From positions 1 to 19,952 of the forward strand of contig JASHYS010000337.1 in assembly GCA_030042915.1 (NCBI GenBank): 19,952 nt of DNA, read 5' to 3'. This document shows positions 12,143 to 19,952 of this stretch, one piece after another. Below the pieces are notes generated by a model, which saw only the letters and a program-made list of their open reading frames with translations, ran no database searches and had not been told where the DNA came from. The stretch's first letter is position 1. The number at the start of each line of letters is the position of its first letter. Source of the stretch: Acidobacteriaceae bacterium (GTDB taxonomy: Bacteria; Acidobacteriota; Terriglobia; Terriglobales; Acidobacteriaceae). The translations under genes were made by a program, and so were the position numbers.

Positions 12143-14269
12143 TCATTTTTTGTTCAACTCCACCTCGTATAAGTTCACCACCGGGGTGCGAGCTGTCACC
12201 ACCGGCAGATCGCCCGGCGCCAGCCCGATAAGCCTGTAGTCAGTGGCCGCCATGGGCCGCAGATTCTCGATCGTTGCCACCGTCTCCGGCTTGCCGTTGG
12301 GCACGGCAATCCGGTAGATCGGCTTGTCGGTTTCAAGAAAATCCTGAAAGTATACCGATCGTCCGTCATGCGACCATGTGGGATCTCCGACGCCATGCGA
12401 AGTCAGGGTGCTCCACCGCCCCGTTGTGCGGTCAAAGAGCAGCAGGGCGCGCTGGTCCAGCGGCATCGCAACCATGTAACGGCCGTCAGGAGAAAGACGC
12501 GGGCTGAAAAATCCCGTTGAGCCCGGAATCTCGGTCAGCTTCTTTGTCTCCAGGTCCAGTTGATAGATCGCCTTGGGTTGGCCGTTATCCATCCGGTTCG
12601 GCAGCCTGCCGAAGATAATCGACCGGCTATCCGGCGTCCAGGCTGGATCGGCTTCATTGCGATCTTCATTCAGAATGGGGATCAGTTTTCCGCCTTCGGC
12701 ATCGATCAGATAAATCTTCCATGGCTTGCCGGCCTCCTCGCCCATCACGGCCAGGCGGCGATCGTCCTGCGACCATTTCATGGCGAAAACATGAAGCAGG
12801 GAACTGGTAAGTTCGATTCGCTCGCTGCCGTCGGCGCGGCTGCGCCACAGGGAGTCGTCAGCCGCGTTCAGCCATGCGATCCACTTGCCATCGGGCGAGT
12901 ACTGCGCCAGGTCCGCGGCGCTCAGATTCAGGTCGAGCGGAGTAAAGGCCGCGGAATTGGGGGTGCCCCGGAGCAACTCGTACTGGGCGCTGGCGCCGAT
13001 GAAATAAACGCGGTCGCCGCCGGGCGATGTGCTGGGAGCAGCATATTCGAGCGGGCCGTCGGTAATTTGGTGCGGCTCGCTGCTGGCCATGTACCAGGGC
13101 CGCTCCCGAAGCGCCCATATATCGCTGTGGCCGTTGTGTGACGACTGAAACACGAACTCGCCGCCGTCGGCGGTCCAACTCCCGCAGCATTCTGAGGCTG
13201 GCTGGCTCCATCCGGCCAGAAGAGGATGAAGACGAGAACCGTCGGCTCGAACCTCCCACAGCGCCACTGTTTGGCGCTTGGGATCGAGCAGTGTAAAGCG
13301 CACGCGGTCACCGCCAGGCGACCAGCGCAGCCAGAAAGCAAGTCCCGGTGTGGTCACAAATTTGTGCAGATCGCCGCCATCGGATCCCACCACCAGCAGG
13401 TCGTTGCCGCTGGCCACCAACAGATGATGGCCGTCCGGCATCCAGGTCGCATCGTGCGCCAGAACATTCGGAACCCGCTGCGCATCGCCCCCCAGCGTCG
13501 GCACGATCCATAGAGGTTGCTCGGGTTCGGCTTGCAGGTGGCTGCGCACTACCAGCTTCGAGCCGTCGGGCGAAAGTGAGCCTATGAGAGGCGCCCCGAT
13601 TGCCGAAGGCAGGTGAATGTGGCTGATCTCGCCGTTGGCCACCAGCGCCACAGCCAGCACAGGGTTTCCATTATCCAGGTGAGAAAAGTAAATTCGCGTG
13701 CCGTCGCTGGCAGAACTGGAGAAGCTCTCTACATCGAGATCGTTCGTGAGCACGTGACCTGAGAATGTCACCTGCGACACGCGGTAAGGCTTCTGCACGG
13801 GGCCGCGCACAAAAACATACACGGCAAGAAGAAGGCAGCAAACTGCCAATACACCCGCCAGCCACCACGCGGCCACAGTGCCTTTCGGAGCCGCACTTAC
13901 AGCAGCTTCCGCGGCCGCAGCCGCGGGATCGACGACCTTGACGGGAGCGATAAATCGATAACCGCGCTTGGCAAGCGTCTCAACAAACCGTGGGTTTTCA
14001 GCTGAGTCGCCCAGAGCCTCGCGCAGCTTGTTCACGGCGATGCCCAGGCTGTGGTCAAAGTCAACGGTCGTGTCGGTGCCCCACAACTCGCGCTGCAGAA
14101 TCTCTCGCGAGACTACTTCGCCGGGATGCTCCACCAGCGCCGTCAACAGCTTGAAGGGCAGGCTTTGCAAACGAACGCGCACCCCGGATCGGCGCAATTC
14201 TCCGGCCTTCAAGTCAGCCTCGAAGATCCCAAATTGCACTTTACTCGCAGTGTCCTGCTGCAGATCCAT
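12143..14269 (-). CDS. Winged-helix (CadC/OmpR-type) membrane regulator with TolB-like beta-propeller
   Basis: A transmembrane one-component regulator of about 708 aa. Residues about 12-108 are an OmpR/CadC-type winged helix: FGIFEADLKAGELRRSG, LQSLPFKLLTALVEHPGEVV, TVDFDHSLGIAVNKLREAL and ETLAKRGYRFIAPV. A TM helix lies at about 133-155 (WWLAGVLAVCCLLLAVYVFV). The rest is a WD40/TolB-like propeller with repeated SPDG or SPGGD turns (LSPDGSKLVV, RWSPGGDRVRF, YSPDGKWIAWL, SPDGRYMVA, WSHDGRSVYF), probably periplasmic and ligand- or protein-sensing. The start was set at ATG 14269 (MDLQQDTASK) because the winged helix begins just after it, as in relatives. The frame stays open to 14398, and an ATG at 14383 is preceded by GGAGG only three bases away, but the extra residues are Arg/Cys-rich and unlike the family. 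Divergent from the TonB receptor, which is its most likely target. Confidence 0.92.
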   Translation of the reverse strand: MDLQQDTASKVQFGIFEADLKAGELRRSGVRVRLQSLPFKLLTALVEHPGEVVSREILQRELWGTDTTVDFDHSLGIAVNKLREALGDSAENPRFVETLAKRGYRFIAPVKVVDPAAAAAEAAVSAAPKGTVAAWWLAGVLAVCCLLLAVYVFVRGPVQKPYRVSQVTFSGHVLTNDLDVESFSSSASDGTRIYFSHLDNGNPVLAVALVANGEISHIHLPSAIGAPLIGSLSPDGSKLVVRSHLQAEPEQPLWIVPTLGGDAQRVPNVLAHDATWMPDGHHLLVASGNDLLVVGSDGGDLHKFVTTPGLAFWLRWSPGGDRVRFTLLDPKRQTVALWEVRADGSRLHPLLAGWSQPASECCGSWTADGGEFVFQSSHNGHSDIWALRERPWYMASSEPHQITDGPLEYAAPSTSPGGDRVYFIGASAQYELLRGTPNSAAFTPLDLNLSAADLAQYSPDGKWIAWLNAADDSLWRSRADGSERIELTSSLLHVFAMKWSQDDRRLAVMGEEAGKPWKIYLIDAEGGKLIPILNEDRNEADPAWTPDSRSIIFGRLPNRMDNGQPKAIYQLDLETKKLTEIPGSTGFFSPRLSPDGRYMVAMPLDQRALLLFDRTTGRWSTLTSHGVGDPTWSHDGRSVYFQDFLETDKPIYRIAVPNGKPETVATIENLRPMAATDYRLIGLAPGDLPVVTARTPVVNLYEVELNKK

Positions 14270-14419
14270 GTTTGTCAGAGCCCGAAGAAACTTTGCATAG
14301 AAGTGTAAGCCGCGGCACCGAAAATCACAATTTCTCCATTGAAATGCTCCGATTCGGCCTCCTCTGCAGGAGAGATTTTCCATTAACCTCCATAGCACGA
14401 GAAAGTTAGCAATTGATCA

Positions 14420-14438
14420 CCAATTGACGGCGAATTGG
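14420..14438. promoter_or_regulatory. Inverted repeat CCAATT-N7-AATTGG
   Basis: CCAATT (14420-14425) and AATTGG (14433-14438) are exact reverse complements separated by GACGGCG. Another AATTG lies at 14411-14415. It sits about midway between the divergent starts and may bind a dimeric regulator, perhaps the neighbouring winged-helix protein. Confidence 0.4.
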
Positions 14439-14531
14439 CGGCCTGTGGATTGACCAACATCTTTGGCAAGGTGTTTCCTCGTCGATGGCCGCCGGAGCAG
14501 TGTCAACCTCGTCGTATCCCGGCGCCGCCAA

Positions 14532-14565
14532 TTGACGCCTGTCAACGATTAACACCTGTCAACGC
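14532..14565. promoter_or_regulatory. Two tandem 17-bp repeats, each a near-palindrome, before the TonB receptor
   Basis: The units are TTGACGCCTGTCAACGA (14532-14548) and TTAACACCTGTCAACGC (14549-14565), directly abutting and differing at three positions. Each contains an inverted repeat TTRAC-N4-GTCAA; the first is a perfect 5-bp palindrome and the second has one mismatch. The pair ends 20 bases before the receptor ATG, so binding there would block initiation or, in RNA, affect the ribosome site. OmpR-type regulators commonly bind tandem direct repeats, though usually at about 10-11 bp spacing. Confidence 0.5.
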
Positions 14566-14572
14566 AGTTTTT

Positions 14573-14578
14573 GGAGGA
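14573..14578 (+). promoter_or_regulatory. Shine-Dalgarno site setting the TonB receptor start
   Basis: GGAGGA lies seven bases before ATG 14586. The open frame reaches back to a TTG at 14571, but that codon includes part of this site, and GTG 14583 is only four bases away, so ATG 14586 is preferred. Confidence 0.75.
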
Positions 14579-14585
14579 CATTGTG

Positions 14586-17500
14586 ATGTCGAAAGCAGCC
14601 AGCATTATGGCCGGCCTCGAGCGCCCCGCCCGTTGGATTCTGATGACGCTCGCGATCCTGGTCATTACCCTCGCAACCCCCGCTCTGATAGCGCAGAGCG
14701 ACACGGGCAGCATTTTCGGTACGGTGACTGATACAACGGGAGCCGCCCTACCCGACGCCACCATCACCGTGATCGATCTCGCGACCAATCGCGCGATCAC
14801 CGTCCAGAGCAAGTCCGATGGCAGCTTCTCTGTGAATGCCCTGCCCATTGGCAACTACAGGGCGGAGGCAACCAAGCAGGGTTTCGAAAAAGAGTCCACC
14901 ACGCTTTCCCTGCAAATCTCCGAAGTCAAACAGCTCAACCTGCAATTGAAGGTTGGGTCTGCAAGCGAGACGGTGCAAGTCACGGGCGCAAGCACGCTCA
15001 TCGATACGGCCACTTCGTCAGCTGGCGAAGTGATCGAAGGAAACCAGGTCATCGATCTTCCGCTCAACGGCCGCAACTTCACCACGCTGGCTTTGCTCAC
15101 TCCCGGCGTTGGCCGTGGCCAGTACTCCGATAATGCCAGTGCTCCGGCCAACAATGCTGAGACCTGGCGCAACGCCGATTCCGGCGCCGCGGCACTGGCC
15201 GTCGACGGCCTGCCCCCGCAGTCGAATAACTTCCAGATCGACGGCATCGACAACAACGAGTCGCTGGTCAACACCATCGTGATTTTCCCGGCGATTGAAG
15301 ACATCGCCGAGTTCAAGACCACAACCAGCGTACCTCCGGCCGAGTTTGGCCGCTCCGGCGGCGGCGTCGTTCAGGTCGCCACCAAATCCGGCACCAACAG
15401 CGTTCACGGCGCGGTCTATTGGTTCAACCGTTCTGACGAGGGGGCTGCGGACATCTTCGGATCTACCGCGAGTCCGGAGCTGAGCCGCAACCAGTTCGGC
15501 GGCTCCGCGGGCGGACCCATCTGGAAAAACAAGCTGTTCGCCTTCGGCGATTACCAGGGCTGGCGTGAAAATCTGCCGGCAGGTTCAGGCACTACACATG
15601 TGCCCACGCCTTTGATGCAGACGGGCAATTTCACTGAACTGCTCAGTTCCACGGCAGCCGGAACAGCGACCAGCGTACCCATTCAGGCCATCTGCCCGAA
15701 TCTTTACTCCGGGAGCACGCTGCTGCCGCAGTTCGCCGCCGGCTACGGTTACGTTTATAACCCGCAAACCTGCTTGCCCTTCGGCTGGACCGGTGGCGTC
15801 AGCACCTCGCAGGCTGGAAACACCGCACTCAACATCATTCCAACTCCCAGCAAAGTCGGCTTGGCTTACCTGAATGCGTTTCCCAAGGCGAATATCTCCA
15901 ACGCCGACATCGCCACCAACTCGAACAACTTCGGCTATGTGCAGCACAACGTCGAGACATTGAACGACTACGACGGGCGCCTGGACTGGAACGCAACCGC
16001 CAAGGACATTGTCTTCGCCCGTTACAGCATGGGCGATGACTTCCTCCACAACACCCTGTCGCTAGAGGATGCCACTCACGCTCTGCCCTCTGGAAATGGC
16101 TTCAACCCGTCGCATCCGCGGCAGGTTGCGGTCGGCTACACGCATATCTTCAGCGCCAATATCATCAACGAATTCCACTACGGCTGGGATCGCGACCTTT
16201 CCGGATATGAGCAGCCGGACGCGAGCATCCCGCTGGCGCAGAACCTCGGTATCCAAAATGCCAACACCTCTCCGTTGCTGGGCGGGATGCCCATCATCGG
16301 TGGGTGGTACGGGAACCTGAGCTACGTGGGCGATGGTGGTCCCTATCTGATCGTCGAACCGACCAACGAATTCGCCGACGCGCTCACCTGGACCAAAGGA
16401 AAAAATACCTTCAAGTATGGCGCCAACATCATTCACCGCGATGTGAATTGGGACCAGGGCAACGATGCCAAGGGCTACTTCTGGATCGACGACGGCAACT
16501 ATGGTGGTATGCCGGCCCCAACATCAGCCCACGGAACATTTACCGGCTATGAAACCTCCGAGTTGCTCGGTGGCTTCGTGGGTGGCTACCAGGTGGGCGC
16601 TTTCTCGGGATACTACGAGACGCGTAGCTGGGAAAACGGCTACTTTGCCCAGGACGACTGGCGCGTCGCCCGCACCATCACCCTCAATCTGGGCCTGCGC
16701 TACGACACTCTCACCCCGGCTTCTGAAGCTCACAACCACATGTCCAATTTCAATCCCGCCACGGGCGAGCTGGTCGAGGCTGGTACCGCCGGATGGCCTG
16801 ACGCCTTAGTCAACACCCAGCACGACGACTTGGGCCCGCGCGCCGGAATTGCCTGGGATCTGTTCGGGACTGGCAAAACCGTGATCCGCGGCGGCTACGG
16901 CCTCTTCTACTTCGTCAATCGCGGCGGCGTCGCCGAGGAACTCTCTGAGAACCCGGATTGGAATGGCATAGAGTCCTACTACGCATGCCCCACGGCGACC
17001 ACATGCGGGAGCGGCTATCGCATCACGTTCACCGGCGAAGCGCCAAACGGTAGCACCGATCCTGCCGCCGCAACCGCGTCTCTGCCGGCCAAGGTGGGCG
17101 CCAACCCCAATACCATCAACTCCAACGACGAAGTTGTCTACTATCCGAAAAACACTCTAAACTCCCATATTCACCAGTTCAACCTGCAGGTCGAGCAAGC
17201 TCTCGACAGCTCTACCTCGCTGAACGTGGGCTATGTGGGATCATTGATGGCCAACCTCGCCGCGCAGTTCAATGCCAACCAAACTGTGCTCGGCGGGACC
17301 ACAAACTGGTTCCCGGTGGGCGGCAGCGTCAACCCGCTCGGCGTGGGCACCATCAACGCGTATGAAATGATCGGCAGCGGAAGCTACAACGGCCTGCAGG
17401 CCAAGCTAACTCGCAGAATGGCCGCGGGCCTCCAGGCCAACGTGACCTACGCGTGGGGGCACGCATTCGACAATGCCGACGATGTACTCGCCAATGAGGG

Positions 17501-18098
17501 TGGGGCCATCCTCGTCGGACCCAACGGGACGCCGCTGCTGAAATACCAGCGCGGCAGCTCCAACAACGATCAGCGGCAGCTCTTTGGCGCTGCGGCCATT
17601 TACGATCTGCCCTTCGGCCGTGGCAGAATGTTCGGCGGCAACATGCCGAGGGCGCTCGACGAAGTGGTCGGCGGCTGGCAGTGGGACAACATCGTTGGCC
17701 TGTCTACCGGCACACCGCTCGACATTACGGGTTCGAGCGGCCCCAATGGCCGGCCGGACTATAACGGCGGATGCAGGACGGGTGTGTCTTGGAACCTCTG
17801 GATCAGATGTCCGGCGGGAGCGTTCACCAATCCGGCTGCCGGCCAGGTCGGCAACCTGCCGCGTAACTTCTTCCCCGGCCCGGGAACGAAGGAATGGGAC
17901 ATGTCTCTGATCAAGAGCTTCAGTATCACGGAGCGGGCAAAGGCAGAGTTCCGCGGCCAGGTGTACAACCTGACCAACACGCCTAATTTCCAGGATCCTG
18001 ATGCCAATTACAACAACGGCGACTTCGGCCAACTGAACAGCGTCCGCCAATCGCCTCCTGACCGCGAGATCGAAGTGGCGCTTCGCATCTCGTTCTGA
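14586..18098 (+). CDS. TonB-dependent receptor, Oar-like, complete
   Basis: A complete outer-membrane receptor of about 1170 aa. A long signal peptide ends near LATPALIAQSD (residue about 37). The carboxypeptidase-regulatory-like domain follows (GSIFGTVTDTTGAALPDATI, GSFSVNALPIGNYRAEATKQ), then a plug with VIDLPLNGRNFTTLALLTPGV and FQIDGIDNNE, and FGRSGGGVVQVATKSGTNSVHG at the start of the barrel. The barrel shows alternating aromatic strands (for example DWRVARTITLNLGLRYDT) and ends DREIEVALRISF, a terminal Phe as expected for BAM-inserted proteins. Compared with the receptor at the left edge it has the standard LPLNGRN motif. A divergent membrane regulator and a downstream GH13 enzyme suggest that the ligand may be an alpha-glucan or fragments of it, but a terminator separates receptor and enzyme. 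No SusD-like lipoprotein is nearby. Ligand unknown. Confidence 0.95.
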   Translation: MSKAASIMAGLERPARWILMTLAILVITLATPALIAQSDTGSIFGTVTDTTGAALPDATITVIDLATNRAITVQSKSDGSFSVNALPIGNYRAEATKQGFEKESTTLSLQISEVKQLNLQLKVGSASETVQVTGASTLIDTATSSAGEVIEGNQVIDLPLNGRNFTTLALLTPGVGRGQYSDNASAPANNAETWRNADSGAAALAVDGLPPQSNNFQIDGIDNNESLVNTIVIFPAIEDIAEFKTTTSVPPAEFGRSGGGVVQVATKSGTNSVHGAVYWFNRSDEGAADIFGSTASPELSRNQFGGSAGGPIWKNKLFAFGDYQGWRENLPAGSGTTHVPTPLMQTGNFTELLSSTAAGTATSVPIQAICPNLYSGSTLLPQFAAGYGYVYNPQTCLPFGWTGGVSTSQAGNTALNIIPTPSKVGLAYLNAFPKANISNADIATNSNNFGYVQHNVETLNDYDGRLDWNATAKDIVFARYSMGDDFLHNTLSLEDATHALPSGNGFNPSHPRQVAVGYTHIFSANIINEFHYGWDRDLSGYEQPDASIPLAQNLGIQNANTSPLLGGMPIIGGWYGNLSYVGDGGPYLIVEPTNEFADALTWTKGKNTFKYGANIIHRDVNWDQGNDAKGYFWIDDGNYGGMPAPTSAHGTFTGYETSELLGGFVGGYQVGAFSGYYETRSWENGYFAQDDWRVARTITLNLGLRYDTLTPASEAHNHMSNFNPATGELVEAGTAGWPDALVNTQHDDLGPRAGIAWDLFGTGKTVIRGGYGLFYFVNRGGVAEELSENPDWNGIESYYACPTATTCGSGYRITFTGEAPNGSTDPAAATASLPAKVGANPNTINSNDEVVYYPKNTLNSHIHQFNLQVEQALDSSTSLNVGYVGSLMANLAAQFNANQTVLGGTTNWFPVGGSVNPLGVGTINAYEMIGSGSYNGLQAKLTRRMAAGLQANVTYAWGHAFDNADDVLANEGGAILVGPNGTPLLKYQRGSSNNDQRQLFGAAAIYDLPFGRGRMFGGNMPRALDEVVGGWQWDNIVGLSTGTPLDITGSSGPNGRPDYNGGCRTGVSWNLWIRCPAGAFTNPAAGQVGNLPRNFFPGPGTKEWDMSLIKSFSITERAKAEFRGQVYNLTNTPNFQDPDANYNNGDFGQLNSVRQSPPDREIEVALRISF

Positions 18099-18112
18099 TC
18101 GGCAGCAGTGAC

Positions 18113-18149
18113 GCGCCACGGTGTGGGCTCCCACCGTGGCGCGGCTTTT
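18113..18149 (+). terminator. Strong Rho-independent terminator after the TonB receptor
   Basis: GCGCCACGGTG (18113-18123) pairs perfectly with CACCGTGGCGC (18132-18142), an 11-bp GC-rich stem with an 8-nt loop, followed by GGC and TTTT (18146-18149). It starts 14 bases after the receptor stop. The T-run is short, but stem strength and position support termination. Confidence 0.75.
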
Positions 18150-18243
18150 CGAGCCACCCCGACAACCCGGCCGTTCAGGTCGCGCTGTAAATCGGGACAC
18201 CTTGTCTCCCATGGCGGTTGGCAGTCATGGCTCGGAGATTCTC

Positions 18244-19952
18244 ATGCGATTTTGGGCCTCACTCTTGCTGGCCTGTGGAATGTTTTGCGCGGCAGTGGCT
18301 GGCAGGGCGCAAGCGCGGTGCCATGCTGCAGGCCAGGCGCCGAAAATCGATAAGATCGATCCTCCCGGCTGGTGGAGCGGCCTTCCCGATCCCATGCTCC
18401 TGGTGCACGGCGAAAACTTGAACCACTCCTGCTTTACTGTGGATGGCCGCGGAGTCTCCCTCATCCGGGCGCAGGAATCGGACAACGGACATTGGGCGTT
18501 TCTTTGGCTGCGCACCAAGGATGCACCGCCGCAAACACTATGGGTCACGGCGCGCAGCGATCATAGCCAGGCACGCAGCGCCTTCCCGCTCGCCACGCGC
18601 AACAACGACCCCAAGGCGCATTCCGGACTCTCGCCGGCTGATGCGCTTTATCTCATCATGACCGACCGTTTCGCCGACGGCGACATGGCCGCCGACGCGC
18701 CCGGCGACGACCGAAGCGCCCCGCGCGGCTGGCACGGCGGCGATTTCGCCGGCATCGAGAACCACCTCGACTATCTTCATCAGCTTGGCGTCACTGCCGT
18801 GTGGCTCACGCCCGTCGCTTCCAACGGCGCCATGCCCGAGTCCTATCACGGATACGCGGCCACCGACCTATACACGGTCGATGCCCACTTCGGCACCCTC
18901 CAGCAGTACCGCCATCTCTCCGATGCTCTGCACGCGCGCGGCATCAAGCTGGTCATCGATCTCGCTCCCAATCACGTGGGCATCAAGCATCCGTGGGTGC
19001 TCGATCCTCCCGCGCCGGAGTGGTTCCACGGCACGCTCGAGCACCATCTTGCCGCCGAGCACGACTTTTACCAGCTGCTCGATCCGCACGCTCCGCCCGG
19101 CGCCTGGCGCGGCATCACCCAGGGCTGGTTCACCAATGCCATGCCCGACCTCAACCAGGCAAATCCGCTGGTTGCGCAGTACCTGATTCAAAATGCCATC
19201 TGGTGGGTTGAAACCGCGAACCTCGACGGCATCCGTCTCGATACATTTCCCTACGTCGACCGCGCCTTCTGGCGCGATTTTGATGCGCAGTTGCACGCCG
19301 TCTATCCCCATCTGACCACCGTAGGCGAGGTGTTCGATCGCGACCCCGAAGTGACTTCTTTCTTCGCCGGCGGCATCGTCCGCAACGGCATCGATACAGG
19401 ACTCGATACTCCCTTCGATTTTCCGGTCTTCTTCGCGCTGCGCGACGTTCTCATTGTCGGCCGGCCCATGACCGATCTCGCACGGGTTCTGCGCCAGGAC
19501 GCTTTGTACCCGCATCCCGAGCGGCTGGTCACATTCATCGGCAATCACGACACCACGCGATTCATCACTGAAGCCGGCGGCTCGCTGCCCAGGCTCAAAC
19601 TCGCTTTTGGCCTCATCCTCACCCTGCGCGGCACGCCCATGATTTATAGCGGTGACGAAATCGCCATGCCGGGCGGCAGAGATCCCGACGATCGCCGCGA
19701 TTTTCCCGGCGGATTCGCCCCGGATTCGCAAAGTGCTTTCACACAAGCTGGCCGCACTCCCGCGCAACAGGATGTTTTCGCTTGGAATTCCGGACTGCTG
19801 GCCTTGCGCGCCGCTCATCCGGTTCTCGAAACAGGCCTGGAGCAGAACCTGCTTGCAGGCAGCGATGTTTTCGCATTCGTTCGCACGCCCGACAGCGCGG
19901 GATGCGGGCCCGATCATGCGGCTGAGCGCATGCTGATCGTGGTCAACAAAGC
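18244..19952 (+). CDS. Secreted GH13 enzyme, cyclomaltodextrinase/neopullulanase-like (3' end beyond window)
   Basis: A glycoside hydrolase family 13 enzyme that should cleave alpha-1,4 (and perhaps alpha-1,6) glucans or cyclodextrins outside the cytoplasm. The frame is open from ATG 18244 to the window edge (569 codons); relatives are about 600-620 aa, so little is missing. A signal peptide is visible (MRFWASLLLACGMFCAAVAG). Residues about 36-115 match a cyclomaltodextrinase N-terminal domain (IDKIDPPGWWSGLPDPML). The TIM barrel begins ALYLIMTDRFADGD. The four GH13 motifs are DLAPNHVG (from Asp239), GIRLDTFPY with nucleophile Asp333, GEVF with acid/base Glu362, and FIGNHDTTRF with Asp436. 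GGAG at 18234-18237, six bases upstream, supports the start. The terminator upstream implies its own promoter or read-through. Antisense ORFs over it are shadows. The exact substrate remains uncertain. Confidence 0.93.
   Translation, partial: MRFWASLLLACGMFCAAVAGRAQARCHAAGQAPKIDKIDPPGWWSGLPDPMLLVHGENLNHSCFTVDGRGVSLIRAQESDNGHWAFLWLRTKDAPPQTLWVTARSDHSQARSAFPLATRNNDPKAHSGLSPADALYLIMTDRFADGDMAADAPGDDRSAPRGWHGGDFAGIENHLDYLHQLGVTAVWLTPVASNGAMPESYHGYAATDLYTVDAHFGTLQQYRHLSDALHARGIKLVIDLAPNHVGIKHPWVLDPPAPEWFHGTLEHHLAAEHDFYQLLDPHAPPGAWRGITQGWFTNAMPDLNQANPLVAQYLIQNAIWWVETANLDGIRLDTFPYVDRAFWRDFDAQLHAVYPHLTTVGEVFDRDPEVTSFFAGGIVRNGIDTGLDTPFDFPVFFALRDVLIVGRPMTDLARVLRQDALYPHPERLVTFIGNHDTTRFITEAGGSLPRLKLAFGLILTLRGTPMIYSGDEIAMPGGRDPDDRRDFPGGFAPDSQSAFTQAGRTPAQQDVFAWNSGLLALRAAHPVLETGLEQNLLAGSDVFAFVRTPDSAGCGPDHAAERMLIVVNK

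Larger units (their letters stand above)
14270..14585. other. Divergent intergenic region with operator-like repeats
   Basis: 316 bp between the regulator and receptor starts, with no gene. It is rich in TTGAC/GTCAA and AATTG words. The two clearest elements are an inverted repeat at 14420-14438 and a tandem pair of palindromes at 14532-14565. Several TTGAC words could serve as -35 boxes, but no convincing -10 partner was found. Confidence 0.55.

Noticed and set aside
14270..14398. Upstream extension of the winged-helix regulator by 43 codons
   Set aside because: The added residues are Cys/Arg-rich and unlike the family; the GGAGG before ATG 14383 is only three bases away, and relatives begin close to the winged helix.
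17406..18212. 268-codon minus-strand frame
   Set aside because: Opposite the C-terminal barrel of the TonB receptor, which ends with a proper terminal Phe; no independent support.
18868..19917. 349-codon minus-strand frame
   Set aside because: Fully opposite the GH13 gene with its four catalytic motifs intact; composition is that of a shadow frame.

Overview
The window looks like chromosomal DNA of an Acidobacteriota (Terriglobia-like) bacterium. This is an inference from gene content: two large Oar-type TonB-dependent receptors with an N-terminal carboxypeptidase-regulatory-like domain, an ECF sigma factor of the TIGR02999 type overlapping a Ser/Thr kinase with kinesin-light-chain-like TPRs, and a winged-helix/TolB-propeller membrane regulator. 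GC is high and genes are densely packed. No rRNA, tRNA, CRISPR array, transposase or integrase was seen.

Layout. 1-1109 (-): N-terminal part of a TonB-dependent receptor that runs off the left edge. 1110-1635: a 526-bp divergent intergenic region with two inverted repeats and a repeated 10-mer. 1636-5738 (+): a tightly coupled two-gene unit with a 1-nt TAATG overlap. Its first gene is a SIR2-like/TIR fusion protein; its second is a STAND-type NTPase with a transmembrane helix, a lipocalin-like beta domain and TPRs. This pair is the best candidate for a poorly described conflict or signalling system. 5779-9139 (-): an ECF sigma factor and a transmembrane Ser/Thr kinase, overlapping by 44 nt and convergent with the STAND gene. 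9140-9467: non-coding, with a minus-strand intrinsic terminator that has no obvious gene. 9468-12100 (+): a small zinc-ribbon-like hypothetical protein, a secreted neutral-ceramidase-like protein and a SAM methyltransferase. 12143-14269 (-): a winged-helix regulator with a TM helix and a C-terminal propeller. It is divergent from 14586-18098 (+), a complete TonB-dependent receptor; the shared 316-bp region holds tandem operator-like palindromes. A strong terminator (18113-18149) separates the receptor from 18244-19952 (+), a secreted GH13 cyclomaltodextrinase/neopullulanase-like enzyme cut by the right edge.

How the genes may work together. Three proteins in different families share one plan: an N-terminal cytoplasmic output domain (STAND NTPase, Ser/Thr kinase or winged-helix DNA binder), one TM helix, then a large, probably periplasmic repeat or beta domain. 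The STAND protein is coupled to a TIR effector whose SIR2-like part appears to lack catalytic residues. The kinase is coupled to a sigma factor that lacks the acidic region-2 motif and has Ser/Thr there instead, which fits sigma activation by phosphorylation. The regulator, TonB receptor and GH13 enzyme on the right may form a small uptake and degradation locus for alpha-glucans without SusD; this is inferred from adjacency.
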